NCBI RefSeq assembly: GCF_048270265.1
Contig: NZ_JBLWTD010000011.1
Coordinates: 37,743-101,742, forward strand
DNA: 64,000 bases
Origin: Maricaulis sp048270265
Lineage (GTDB): Bacteria > Pseudomonadota > Alphaproteobacteria > Caulobacterales > Maricaulaceae
Direction: 5' to 3'
The position numbers were made by a program, and so were the translations under genes. Below, piece by piece: positions 33,139-41,815 of this stretch; positions within the stretch are counted from its first letter, which is position 1, and every line of letters starts with the position of its first letter. The notes beneath the pieces were generated by a model. The model had not been told where the DNA came from. It saw nothing but the letters and a program-made list of their open reading frames with translations, and searched no databases.

Positions 33139-35364
33139 TTGACTGCCGGGGCGACGTCATCTGATACGGTTTCGCCGCCGCCCATACCGAGCGCGGACGA
33201 GCTGATTGAGCGGATTCGGAAGTATTTTCCGACCGTCGATGCTGATTTCGTGCGCCTGGCCTATGATTTTGCCGAAGAAGCCCACCGGCCGCAGCGCCGG
33301 CAATCGGGCGAGCCCTATTTCGGGCATGTCGTGGCCGTGGCGATGATCCTTGCCGAATTGCGCATGGACGTCGCGACCGTCTGTACCGGCCTGCTGCACG
33401 ATACCGTCGAGGATACGCCCGCCACCCTGGTCGAGCTGGAGGAGCTGTTCGGTTCCGAAGTCGCGCTGCTGGTCGATGGCGTCACCAAGCTGGGTCAGAT
33501 GGAGTTGCGCTCCAAGCGCACCAAGCAGGCGGAAAACCTGCAAAAGCTCGTCGTCGCGATTTCCTCCGATGTCCGCGTCCTGATCGTCAAACTCAGCGAC
33601 CGCCTGCACAATATGCGCACGCTCGGCGCCATCCCGCGGCCGGAAAAGCGCGAACGCATTGCCCGCGAGACGCTGGAAATCTACGCCCCGCTGGCGCGCC
33701 GTATCGGTATCAACCGGGTGTGTGTCGAGCTGGAAGACCTCGCCTTCAAGCACATCAATCCCGCCGCCCACGAATCGATCACCCGGCGTCTGCAATTGCT
33801 GCGTGACCAGCACTCCGTCGAGGTTTCCACCGTTTCCGGTGTGATTACCGACAAGCTGGCCGCAGCCGGCATTGATGCCCGCGTCTTCGGACGCCAGAAG
33901 CGGCCCTATTCGATCTGGCGCAAGCTGGAGCGCAAGGGCACGACCTTTGACGATATCGCCGACATCTATGCCTTCCGCGTGATCGTCGATCAGCCCGATG
34001 ACTGCTACCGCGCCCTCGGCGTGATTCACCAGGCCTGGCGCAGCGTGCCGGAACGGTTTCGCGATTTCATCTCCGTGCCCAAGCCGAACAATTACCGCTC
34101 GCTGCACACCACGGTGATCGGCCCCAACAGCGTGCGCATCGAATTGCAGATCCGCACCGAGGAGATGGAAGCGGTTGCCGAGGACGGCGTGGCGGCGCAC
34201 TGGCGCTACAAGGACAGCACCTACCGCTATGATCCGGCCGCGGCCAAGGCCGCCGGTGGCGACCCGCTCGAGCGACTGCGTCCCTTTGTGGAAATCCTCA
34301 ACCAGGGCGGTGATCCCGATGAATTCCTCGAGCACGCCAAGCTCGAGATGTTTGCCGACCAGGTCTATTGCTTCACGCCGAAGGGCGACCTGATTGCCCT
34401 GCCGTCCGGCGCGACACCACTCGATTTTGCCTATGCCGTCCATACCGAGCTCGGCCACACCACGGTCGCGGCCAAGGTCAATGGACGCGAGCGGCCGCTG
34501 CGGACCGAGTTGCACAATGGCGATGTCGTGCAGATCGTCAAAGGCGGCGTGCGCCAGCCTCCGCAGGGCTGGGAGAACCTCGCCATTACCGGCCGAGCCC
34601 GCGCCGCGATCCGCCGCCTGATCCGCGAATCCGAACGCGAGGAATTCTGCCGCATCGGCAAGATCATGGCCGAGCACGCCTTCCGCCGCGAGAACCGGGC
34701 CCTGGTCGAGAAGGATCTGACCGAGGCGATCAGCCGGCTTGAGCTGAAGGATGTCGAAGGCCTGTATGAAGCGCTCGGGCGTGGCCGCATCACCTCGACC
34801 GGCCTGCTCAACGCCGTCTTCCCCGGCCGTCTCGACGATCGCGGCGAGGCCGTCGAGCGCGATCTGATCGAGGACAAGAAGGCGCGGCTCTATGTGCGCG
34901 GCCGCGGTCTGACGCCAGGCGTGACGCTGCATTTTGCCGAATGCTGTTCGCCCTTGCCCGGTGACCGCATCGTCGGCCTGCTCATCCCCGAGCACGGCAT
35001 CGAGATCCATACGATCGATTGCGAACGTCTCGCCCAGTTCGAGGGTGACGACACCGACAAATGGCTCGACCTGGTCTGGACCGATGAGGCTGGCGCCAAT
35101 GCCGTCTCGATGGCCCGTATCAAGGCCGTGATGCACAATGAACCCGGCGCCCTGGCCGAGATCGCCAAAACCGTCGGCGAGAATCGCGGCAATATCGCCA
35201 ATGTGAAAACCTACAAGCGGGCCGCCGATTTCTTCGAGATGGAATTCGACATCGAAGTGATCGACACCCGCCACCTGGCCAATGTCCTGGCCGCGATCCG
35301 GATGTGCTCATCCGTGGTGTCAGCGGAGCGGATGCGGGCCGAGGCCGAGGAGCAGGAAGAATGA
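33139..35364 (+). CDS. rsh: Bifunctional (p)ppGpp synthetase/hydrolase Rsh
   Basis: 741 residues. It makes and degrades the alarmone (p)ppGpp. The HD hydrolase is intact (LLHDTVEDT, His87-Asp88), as is the synthetase (KRPYSIWRKLERKG, DIADIYAFRVIVD, RSLHTTVIGPN). TGS (YCFTPKGDLIALPSGATPLD) and C-terminal ACT domains (NEPGALAEIAKTVGENRGNI) follow. This is the single long RSH of alphaproteobacteria. The in-frame stop of rpoZ lies six bases upstream and no ATG or GTG occurs in the first 35 codons, so TTG at 33139 is the most likely start. The stop overlaps pyrE by four bases. Confidence 0.95.
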   Translation: MTAGATSSDTVSPPPIPSADELIERIRKYFPTVDADFVRLAYDFAEEAHRPQRRQSGEPYFGHVVAVAMILAELRMDVATVCTGLLHDTVEDTPATLVELEELFGSEVALLVDGVTKLGQMELRSKRTKQAENLQKLVVAISSDVRVLIVKLSDRLHNMRTLGAIPRPEKRERIARETLEIYAPLARRIGINRVCVELEDLAFKHINPAAHESITRRLQLLRDQHSVEVSTVSGVITDKLAAAGIDARVFGRQKRPYSIWRKLERKGTTFDDIADIYAFRVIVDQPDDCYRALGVIHQAWRSVPERFRDFISVPKPNNYRSLHTTVIGPNSVRIELQIRTEEMEAVAEDGVAAHWRYKDSTYRYDPAAAKAAGGDPLERLRPFVEILNQGGDPDEFLEHAKLEMFADQVYCFTPKGDLIALPSGATPLDFAYAVHTELGHTTVAAKVNGRERPLRTELHNGDVVQIVKGGVRQPPQGWENLAITGRARAAIRRLIRESEREEFCRIGKIMAEHAFRRENRALVEKDLTEAISRLELKDVEGLYEALGRGRITSTGLLNAVFPGRLDDRGEAVERDLIEDKKARLYVRGRGLTPGVTLHFAECCSPLPGDRIVGLLIPEHGIEIHTIDCERLAQFEGDDTDKWLDLVWTDEAGANAVSMARIKAVMHNEPGALAEIAKTVGENRGNIANVKTYKRAADFFEMEFDIEVIDTRHLANVLAAIRMCSSVVSAERMRAEAEEQEE

Positions 35365-35945
35365 CACGCGACGAAGTCCTCAATGAATTCCGCGCCTCCG
35401 GGGCCCTGCTTGAGGGGCATTTCATCCTCTCCTCCGGCCTGCGCAGCGCCGTCTTCCTGCAAAAGGCGAAAGTCTTTGCCGATCCCGAACGCACCGCGCG
35501 CCTGTGCAAGGCGCTGGCGGACAAGGTGAGGGCGGAACTCACCGAACAGCCGACCATCATCGTCTCGCCGGCCGTCGGCGGGATTGTGCCCGGCTATGAA
35601 ACGGCACGGCAGATGGGGCTCAAGGCGCTTTATGTCGAGCGCGAGAATGGCGAGTTCACCCTGCGCCGCGGTTTCGAGCTCGGCCCGGAAGATCGCGTGC
35701 TGGTGGTCGAGGATATCGTCAGCACCGGCCTGTCCTCGCGCGAATGCATCGAGGCGATCCAGGCGACCGGCGCGACCGTGATTGCCGAGGCCTGCCTGGT
35801 CGACCGTTCCGGCGGCGAGGCCGATGTCGGCGTGCCGCTGATCGCGCTGACGCAATACAAGGTGCCCGCCTATCCGGCCGACCAGCTGCCGCCCGAACTG
35901 GCCGCCATCCCGGCGATCAAGCCCGGCAGCCGGGGTCTGGCCTGA
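35361..35945 (+). CDS. pyrE: Orotate phosphoribosyltransferase
   Basis: 194 residues. It joins orotate to PRPP to form OMP in pyrimidine synthesis. The PRPP-binding loop VLVVEDIVSTGLSSRE is present, with the FILSSGLRS segment near the N-terminus and a flexible-loop region (YVERENGEFTLRRGFE). GGAAGA precedes the ATG. It overlaps rsh by four bases upstream and pdxJ by one base downstream (TGATG), so it is embedded in a long coupled operon. Confidence 0.95.
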   Translation: MTRDEVLNEFRASGALLEGHFILSSGLRSAVFLQKAKVFADPERTARLCKALADKVRAELTEQPTIIVSPAVGGIVPGYETARQMGLKALYVERENGEFTLRRGFELGPEDRVLVVEDIVSTGLSSRECIEAIQATGATVIAEACLVDRSGGEADVGVPLIALTQYKVPAYPADQLPPELAAIPAIKPGSRGLA

Positions 35946-36697
35946 TGCTTCGCCTGGGCGTCAATATCGATCATGTCGCCACCATCCGTAATGCGCGCGG
36001 GGGCATGCATCCCGATCCGGTGCGCGCCGCGCGCCAGGCCGCCGAGAGCGGCGCTGACGGCATCACGGCACATCTGCGCGAGGATCGCCGCCATATCACC
36101 GACAGCGATATCGACCGGCTGATGGCCGAGATCGACCTGCCGCTCAATCTGGAAATGGCCGCGACGCCGGAAATGCTCGAGATTGCCCTGCGTCACAAGC
36201 CGCATGCCGTCTGCCTGGTGCCGGAAAAGCGCGAGGAGCGCACCACAGAGGGCGGGCTCGATATCGCCGCCGGCCATAATCATCTCGCCCCCTATGTGCG
36301 CCAGCTCGATGAGGCCGGCATTCGGGTCTCCCTCTTCATCGAGGCCGACCCGGTCCAGATCGCCGTCGCCGAGGCGATGGGCGCCAGCGTGATCGAGCTG
36401 CATACCGGCGCCTATTGCGAAGCCGCCGCGCGCGGCGACACCGAAGCGGTGGCCGGGCATCTGGAATTGCTCAAGATCGGCGCCTCGGAAGCCTTCCGCC
36501 GCGGCCTGGAAGTCCATGCCGGCCACGGCCTGACCTATGACACCGTGAAGCCGATCGCGGCGATCCCGGAATTGCTCGAGCTGAATATCGGCCATTTCCT
36601 GATCGGCGAAGCGATTTTCCGTGGGCTGCGCGAAGCTGTGACGACGATGCGCGGGCTGATCGCGGAAGCGCGTGACGAGGCAGGCATTGTGACATGA
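35945..36697 (+). CDS. pdxJ: Pyridoxine 5'-phosphate synthase
   Basis: 250 residues. It condenses 1-deoxyxylulose 5-phosphate with 3-amino-2-oxopropyl phosphate, the last step of de novo vitamin B6 synthesis. LGVNIDHVATIRNARG at the start, DGITAHLREDRRHI, and VHAGHGLTY with ELNIGHFLIGEAIF are the conserved barrel segments. The start shares one base with the pyrE stop, and four bases overlap acpS. The pdxJ-acpS order is very widely conserved. Confidence 0.97.
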   Translation: MLRLGVNIDHVATIRNARGGMHPDPVRAARQAAESGADGITAHLREDRRHITDSDIDRLMAEIDLPLNLEMAATPEMLEIALRHKPHAVCLVPEKREERTTEGGLDIAAGHNHLAPYVRQLDEAGIRVSLFIEADPVQIAVAEAMGASVIELHTGAYCEAAARGDTEAVAGHLELLKIGASEAFRRGLEVHAGHGLTYDTVKPIAAIPELLELNIGHFLIGEAIFRGLREAVTTMRGLIAEARDEAGIVT

Positions 36698-37107
36698 TCA
36701 TCGGTCTCGGTTCCGACCTGATGGATATCCGCCGCATCGAGCGTTCGCTCGAGCGCTTTGGCGACCGTTTCGTGCAGCGCGTGTTTACCGAGGTCGAGCA
36801 GGCCAAATCCGAAGCGCGCCGTATGCGCGCTGCCAGCTATGCCAAGCGCTTCGCGGCCAAGGAGGCTGGCGCCAAGGCGCTCGGCACCGGGATTGCGCGC
36901 GGTGTGTCCTGGAAGGAAATCGGCGTCATCAATCTGCCCGGCGGCAAGCCGACCCTGGCCTTCACCGGCCGCGCGCTGGAGCGCCTGATCGCATTGACGC
37001 CCCAGGGAATGGAAGCCCATGCCCATATCACCATCACCGATGACCACCCCTATGCCCAGGCCTTCGTGGTGATCGAGGCGCGTTTGATTGGGTCGGCCCA
37101 TGGTTGA
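36694..37107 (+). CDS. acpS: Holo-[acyl-carrier-protein] synthase
   Basis: 137 residues. It transfers 4'-phosphopantetheine from CoA to acyl carrier protein. GLGSDLMDIRRIERSLERFG contains the Mg-binding aspartate, and YAKRFAAKEAGAKALGTGI the glutamate/lysine signature. It overlaps pdxJ by four bases and rnc by eight. In many alphaproteobacteria lepB (signal peptidase I) sits between acpS and rnc; here there is no space for it. Confidence 0.96.
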   Translation: MIIGLGSDLMDIRRIERSLERFGDRFVQRVFTEVEQAKSEARRMRAASYAKRFAAKEAGAKALGTGIARGVSWKEIGVINLPGGKPTLAFTGRALERLIALTPQGMEAHAHITITDDHPYAQAFVVIEARLIGSAHG

Positions 37108-37789
37108 TCCGACCGCTGATCTCGAGGCCCGCATCGGCTATGTCTTCAAGGACAGAAAGCTGATCGAGCGGGCGCTGACCCATTCCAGTTTTGGCGATGG
37201 CCGTCCCGGATTTCGAAGCTATGAGCGGCTGGAATTTCTCGGCGACCGCGTGCTCGGCCTGATGACGGCGGAGGCCCTGTTTCGCGCCTTCGATACCGCG
37301 TCCGAGGGCGCGCTGGCACCGCGGCTCAATGCGCTGGTGCGCAAGGAGACCTGCGCCGATGTCGCCCGCGCCATCGATCTCGGCTCGGCCCTGCGCATGG
37401 GGCGCTCGGAGGAGAAGAGCGGCGGCCGCGCCAAGACCTCCATCCTGGGCGATGCCTGCGAGGCGCTGATGGCGGCGCTCTATCTCGATGGCGGCCGGCC
37501 TTGCGTGCAGGCGTTTTACGACGCCCACTGGTCGGACAAGCTTGAAGCCTTGAAGCAGAAGCCGCGCGACGCCAAATCCATGTTGCAGGAATGGGCCGCC
37601 AAGGCGGGCCATGCCGCGCCGCGTTACCAGCTCACCGGGCGCTCCGGCCCCGATCACCGCCCGGTCTTTACCGTCCAGGTCACAATTTCACCGCTTGAGC
37701 CGGCTATCGGCGAGGGCGGTACCAAACAGGCGGCCGAACGCGCCGCCGCAAAAAACCTGTTGAACAGAGAGGGCCATGATGTCGGCTGA
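37100..37789 (+). CDS. rnc: Ribonuclease III
   Basis: 229 residues. It cleaves double-stranded RNA in rRNA processing. The catalytic signature ERLEFLGDRVLGL is intact, with LGDACEALMAALYLDGG supplying the second acidic pair, and a C-terminal dsRNA-binding domain (KSMLQEWAAKAGHAAPRY to KQAAERAAAKNLL). The start at 37100 overlaps the end of acpS. The end overlaps the start of era, as in most bacteria. Confidence 0.96.
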   Translation: MVDPTADLEARIGYVFKDRKLIERALTHSSFGDGRPGFRSYERLEFLGDRVLGLMTAEALFRAFDTASEGALAPRLNALVRKETCADVARAIDLGSALRMGRSEEKSGGRAKTSILGDACEALMAALYLDGGRPCVQAFYDAHWSDKLEALKQKPRDAKSMLQEWAAKAGHAAPRYQLTGRSGPDHRPVFTVQVTISPLEPAIGEGGTKQAAERAAAKNLLNREGHDVG

Positions 37790-38726
37790 ACCTGAAACCC
37801 GATTTGGCTTTGCCGCCGTAATCGGTTCCCCCAATGCCGGCAAGTCGACCCTGGTCAATGCGCTCGTCGGCGCCAAGATTTCCATCGTCACCCACAAGGT
37901 GCAGACGACGCGCTTTGCCGTGCGCGGCGTGGCGATCGAGGAGAAGACGCAGATCTGCCTGGTGGACACCCCCGGCGTTTTCGCCCCGAAGAACCGGCTC
38001 GACAAGGCCATGGTCCGTGCCGCCTGGAGCGGTGCCGATGATGCCGATTGCATCGTGCATGTCATCGATGTCGGCGCGCGCGACCGCATCGAACAGGGCC
38101 ATGGCAAGCCGGGCGACCGGCTGATGGTCGATGATGATGACCGCGTCATGGAAGGCCTCAAACTGGCCAATCGCCAGGCGACGCTGGTGCTCAACAAGAT
38201 CGACACCATCGACAGCGACCATCTGCTCGCAATGTCGAAAGAGCTTTATGACACCGGCATTTACTCCGACGTCTTCATGATTTCTGCCAAGAAGGGTTTC
38301 GGCGTTCCGCTGCTGAAAGCGCATCTGGCGACGCTGATGCCGGAAGGCGTCTGGCATTATCCCGAAGACCAGATCGCCGATCTGCCGCAGCGCCTTCTGG
38401 CCGCCGAGATCACCCGCGAAAAACTCTATCTGCGCCTGCACGAGGAATTGCCCTATTCCTCCATGGTCGAGACCGAGAGCTGGAAAAAGCTGCGCGACGG
38501 TTCCGTGCGCGTCGAGCAATCCATCATCATCGAGCGCGACAGCCAGAAGCCCATCGTCCTCGGCAAGCATGGCTCCGCAGTCAAGGCGATCGGCGAGGCG
38601 GCCCGGCGCGAACTCGAGGAAATGCTCGGTTGCCGCGTCCACCTCTTCATCAATGTGAAGGTCGACCCGCGCTGGATGGCGCGGCGTTCGCACTTCTCCG
38701 ATGTCGGACTTGATTTCGATGCCTAG
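37779..38726 (+). CDS. era: GTPase Era
   Basis: 315 residues. It binds 16S rRNA 3' ends and acts in 30S subunit maturation. G1 is GSPNAGKST, G3 DTPGVF, and G4 NKID; the C-terminal KH domain shows IIERDSQKPIVLGKHGSAVK. An insertion of about 15 residues after DVGARDRIE (GHGKPGDRLMVDDDD) lengthens the G domain, an alphaproteobacterial trait. Two tandem ATGs are possible (37776, 37779), and the second is better spaced from GAGAGGG. It overlaps rnc by about ten bases. Confidence 0.95.
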   Translation: MSAEPETRFGFAAVIGSPNAGKSTLVNALVGAKISIVTHKVQTTRFAVRGVAIEEKTQICLVDTPGVFAPKNRLDKAMVRAAWSGADDADCIVHVIDVGARDRIEQGHGKPGDRLMVDDDDRVMEGLKLANRQATLVLNKIDTIDSDHLLAMSKELYDTGIYSDVFMISAKKGFGVPLLKAHLATLMPEGVWHYPEDQIADLPQRLLAAEITREKLYLRLHEELPYSSMVETESWKKLRDGSVRVEQSIIIERDSQKPIVLGKHGSAVKAIGEAARRELEEMLGCRVHLFINVKVDPRWMARRSHFSDVGLDFDA

Positions 38727-38749
38727 GCTGGTGATGCCTGAGGGCCATG

Positions 38750-39478
38750 ATGGAATGGTCTGATAGCGGCATTGTCCTGGCGGTTCGGCCGCACGGGGAG
38801 ACCAGCGCGATCATCGAGGTGCTGACGGCGGAAAATGGCCGCCATGCCGGCCTCGTGCGCGGCGGGCGTTCGCGCACCATGCGGCCGGTGCTGCAGCCGG
38901 GCAATCGTGTCGCCGTCACCTGGCGCGCGCGGCTGGCCGATCATCTGGGCTCGTTTACCGTTGAGGCCGAGCATCTGGGGGCCGGCGCCGTGATGGAAGA
39001 CCGTGCAGCGCTGGCCGGGCTCAATTCCGCCTGCGCCGTCGCGGTGATGGCCTTGCCCGAGCGCGAGGCGCACAGACAGGTCTATGAGGGCTTCGGCGTC
39101 TTCCTGGCGGCGCTGGACAATCCCGATGTCTGGCCGGCGCTCTATGTCAGCTGGGAGGCGGGGCTGCTCGCCGATCTTGGCTACGGCCTCGATCTCGACA
39201 GCTGCGCCGTCACCGGCGTTGTCGAGGATCTCACCCATGTCAGCCCGCGCACCGGCCGCGCCGTCTGCCGCGAAGAGGCCGCGCCCTACCTGGCCAAGCT
39301 CCTGGAAATCCCCGGCTTCATGCAGGGTTCCGGCACGATCGAGCCCGGCGATATCGCCATGGGCCTGGCCCTGACCGGTTATTTCATCGACCGCCGCGTG
39401 CTCTGGCCGATCGACAGGCAATTGCCCGAAGCGCGCACCCGCATGATCGCCGAGCTGGAGCGGGTGGGGCGGCTTTAG
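38750..39478 (+). CDS. recO: DNA repair protein RecO
   Basis: 242 residues. It loads RecA with RecR at single-strand gaps. An N-terminal OB-fold (MEWSDSGIVLAVRPHGETSAIIEVLT) and helical C-terminal domain (ALYVSWEAGLLADLGYGLDL with a single following cysteine, then CREEAAPYL) fit the family. Two adjacent ATGs exist (38747, 38750), and the second has GAGGG five bases before it. It closes the rnc-era-recO set; 157 bases without a gene follow. Confidence 0.93.
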   Translation: MEWSDSGIVLAVRPHGETSAIIEVLTAENGRHAGLVRGGRSRTMRPVLQPGNRVAVTWRARLADHLGSFTVEAEHLGAGAVMEDRAALAGLNSACAVAVMALPEREAHRQVYEGFGVFLAALDNPDVWPALYVSWEAGLLADLGYGLDLDSCAVTGVVEDLTHVSPRTGRAVCREEAAPYLAKLLEIPGFMQGSGTIEPGDIAMGLALTGYFIDRRVLWPIDRQLPEARTRMIAELERVGRL

Positions 39479-39635
39479 CGGTGCGTGGCAAGCCGGCTCT
39501 GGCTTCGTCCTGACCTGTCTGGACATTGTTTGGCCTGTCTCCATGACGCCCGTCTTGCCAATCAATTGCCCGTAATTAAGTTGATCTACAAGCGGTTGCG
39601 CTTCACCTCTCCGGGCTTCTTGGGAGGACGATTTT

Positions 39636-40973
39636 ATGAAATTTTTGAACAAGGTGAGTGGGATTGCCATTGCTGCAATGGCCGTGGCACAGACCCCGGC
39701 CTGGGCGCAGGACGCGATTGATGCCGCTGAACGCGATGCGGCTGTTACGGCCCTGGCCCAGGTGATTGAAGACGAATTCTTCGATGTGGAACGCGCTGCG
39801 ATCATCGCATCCGGGATGCGGACCGCCGAAGACAACGGGGCTTTCGATGACGCCGCCACCGCCCAGGCCCTGGCCGAAGCACTGACGGCACATCTGCACG
39901 AGCAGGACCGCCATTTCTCCGTTCGCTATATCGGGCGGCAAGCCGCGGCAGCGCAATTGGCGCGCAGGACATCAGAGGATAGTGCCGCGCGCGATGCGGC
40001 CAATGCCGAGCAAGTGGCTCGGATGGCCCGGAGCAATTTCGCCTTCGATGCGGTGGAGATCCTGCCCGGCAATATCGGTTATATCGAGCTGCGCGGTTTC
40101 GCACCGATTGACCCGGCCGAGCCGACGGCGCGCGCTGCGCTCGAATTTGTCGCCCATACCGACGCGGTCATATTCGACCTGCGCGAGAATGGCGGCGGCG
40201 ACCCGACCATGGTGCAGTATCTCATCAGCCATTTCCTCGAACCGGGTGGCGAGACGCTGATCAATACCTTCGTGTCGCGCGATTACGAATATCCGAACCA
40301 GATGTGGTCCTTGCCCAGCCATCCGGCGGGCAATCGTCCTGACGTGCCCGTCTATGTGCTGACCAGCGGCGATACCGCATCGGCCGGGGAGGCTTTCTCC
40401 TACCACCTCCAGGCCATGGAACGCGGCACTCTGGTGGGCGAAACCACCTATGGCGCGGGCAATCCGGGCGGTGTTCAGATTGTCCCGGAAGGCTACGGGG
40501 TTTTCGTCTCGACCGGCTCTGCCCGCAATCCGATCACCGGCACCAATTGGGAAGGCACCGGCGTCACACCCGATATCGAAATCGATGCCGACCAGGCCCT
40601 CGACCGGGCCCTGATGGAGGCCTATGGCGCGCTTGAGCAGCAGACGGAGGATGAGGATCGCCGCCGCGAGCTGGGCTGGATGCGTGAGGCGCTTGAGGTA
40701 GCACAAAATCCGGTCGTCCTGTCGGAGGCAGAACTGGCCCGCTATGCCGGCGATTTCGGGCCGCGTGATGTCCGCGTCGAGAATGGTGGGCTGGTCTATC
40801 AGCGCGAGGGCCGCGACCCGGTTCCGCTCATCGCCCTGGGCGATCACCGGTTCAAATTCGCCGATGATGAGTCCTATCGCCTCGTCTTCCAGCTGGACCG
40901 CCGCGGGCGGGTGGAAGCGCTGGAATTGCAACTTCTTGACGGCCGGACCGAGTTCAATCCAGTCGTTCGCTAA
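39636..40973 (+). CDS. Secreted S41-family peptidase
   Basis: 445 residues. A signal peptide (MKFLNKVSGIAIAAMAVAQT, cleavage near WAQ) points to the periplasm. The central domain is C-terminal-processing-peptidase-like but lacks a PDZ domain: DLRENGGGDP at 181-190 and TSGDTASAGEAFSY with nucleophile Ser249 are the S41 signature, as in the tail-specific/IRBP-like subgroup. VGETTYGAGNPGG and GTGVTPDIE also fit. The last 90 residues (ARYAGDFGPRDVRVENG) form a beta-rich add-on often seen in these proteins. AGGA lies close to the ATG. A hairpin terminator follows. Confidence 0.88.
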   Translation: MKFLNKVSGIAIAAMAVAQTPAWAQDAIDAAERDAAVTALAQVIEDEFFDVERAAIIASGMRTAEDNGAFDDAATAQALAEALTAHLHEQDRHFSVRYIGRQAAAAQLARRTSEDSAARDAANAEQVARMARSNFAFDAVEILPGNIGYIELRGFAPIDPAEPTARAALEFVAHTDAVIFDLRENGGGDPTMVQYLISHFLEPGGETLINTFVSRDYEYPNQMWSLPSHPAGNRPDVPVYVLTSGDTASAGEAFSYHLQAMERGTLVGETTYGAGNPGGVQIVPEGYGVFVSTGSARNPITGTNWEGTGVTPDIEIDADQALDRALMEAYGALEQQTEDEDRRRELGWMREALEVAQNPVVLSEAELARYAGDFGPRDVRVENGGLVYQREGRDPVPLIALGDHRFKFADDESYRLVFQLDRRGRVEALELQLLDGRTEFNPVVR

Positions 40974-41032
40974 TCCGGTGGAGGGGGCGGGGTTTGGACC
41001 CCGCCCTGTAAGCGGGCTAGAATCAACCGTTG

Positions 41033-41060
41033 AAAAGCCGGGCTCAGGCCCGGTTTTCTT
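41033..41060 (+). terminator. Rho-independent terminator after the S41 peptidase
   Basis: CCGGGC (41038-41043) and GCCCGG (41048-41053) pair round a TCAG loop and are followed by TTTTCTT. The preceding AAAAG can extend the stem with the T-run. It lies about 60 bases beyond the stop at 40973 and ahead of the gene at 41191. Confidence 0.8.
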
Positions 41061-41190
41061 CAATCCACCTGCGGTGGCCGAGGAGGAGCTGGTGGGACCG
41101 GTTGGGGGCGTGGCGATAATATTTCCCTGCGACCGGCCGCTTTTTGAGGCATTGTCCGGAGCCGCCCAATCGGGGTGGGGGGAGACTGGC

Positions 41191-41679
41191 ATGGGCAATG
41201 AGCGCGTCATCGAGAAGATACGGGAATGCCGCGATGTCGCGAAACTGAGGATCTGGAAGGAAAACGCGCAGCGGCATGGGGCCGATGATGTTGAGCGCGC
41301 CGCCTTTGCACAGCTTGTTTCGGTGATGCCGGAGGCCGCGTCTGGGACACTGGATCATGCGCTCTGGCAGACCGTCCATACGATCGAAGAAATGCGGCGG
41401 GAAGAGCGCGGGAAGTCATCGCCGATGCATCGTACCCGACCAAAAATAAAGCGAGTTGGGGTGAAGCAGACGCTGATCGATTGGGCACTTGGTCCAAAGG
41501 AGACAGATGAGTTCTCGATCCTGCTTGATCGGGGGATGCTCCATCTGGCCGGTGAGGCAATAGTGTTGAGGTTCCCCGACCAGTTCGAGCCTAACGTCCT
41601 CGCTGCGGCGCGCTCGCGATTCGAGAAGAAAGGGATGACTGTCGCTGAGATCCAGGCGCTGATCGACTGGCGGGGATAA
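41191..41679 (+). CDS. Hypothetical protein, 162 residues
   Basis: A soluble, charged protein. Residues 1-75 are helical (MGNERVIEKIRECRDVAKLR, then ERAAFAQLVSVM), and a basic linker follows (GKSSPMHRTRPKIKRVGVK). The C-terminal part has ILLDRGMLHLAGEAIVLRF and a final helix FEKKGMTVAEIQALIDW. No family was recognised. The ATG is supported by a GGGGGAG site six bases upstream. It lies between a terminator and parC and probably has its own promoter. Coding potential is supported by the ribosome binding site and an uninterrupted frame. Confidence 0.5.
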   Translation: MGNERVIEKIRECRDVAKLRIWKENAQRHGADDVERAAFAQLVSVMPEAASGTLDHALWQTVHTIEEMRREERGKSSPMHRTRPKIKRVGVKQTLIDWALGPKETDEFSILLDRGMLHLAGEAIVLRFPDQFEPNVLAAARSRFEKKGMTVAEIQALIDWRG

Positions 41680-41815
41680 TCGGCCTTCTGCAACCAGCGC
41701 GTTGTCAACCTACGGCCGGCCTCGCGGCTTTCCCCACAGCTATTCCTGCGCCCCGTCCCTGTCCCACAAGCCAATCGCCCTATACTGAAGCCCACGAATC
41801 ACGAGGCGCAGTTCC

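Noticed and set aside
33157..35274. A 705-codon open frame on the minus strand opposite rsh
   Set aside because: It is a mirror of strong third-position GC bias in a certain gene; its translation has no family resemblance.
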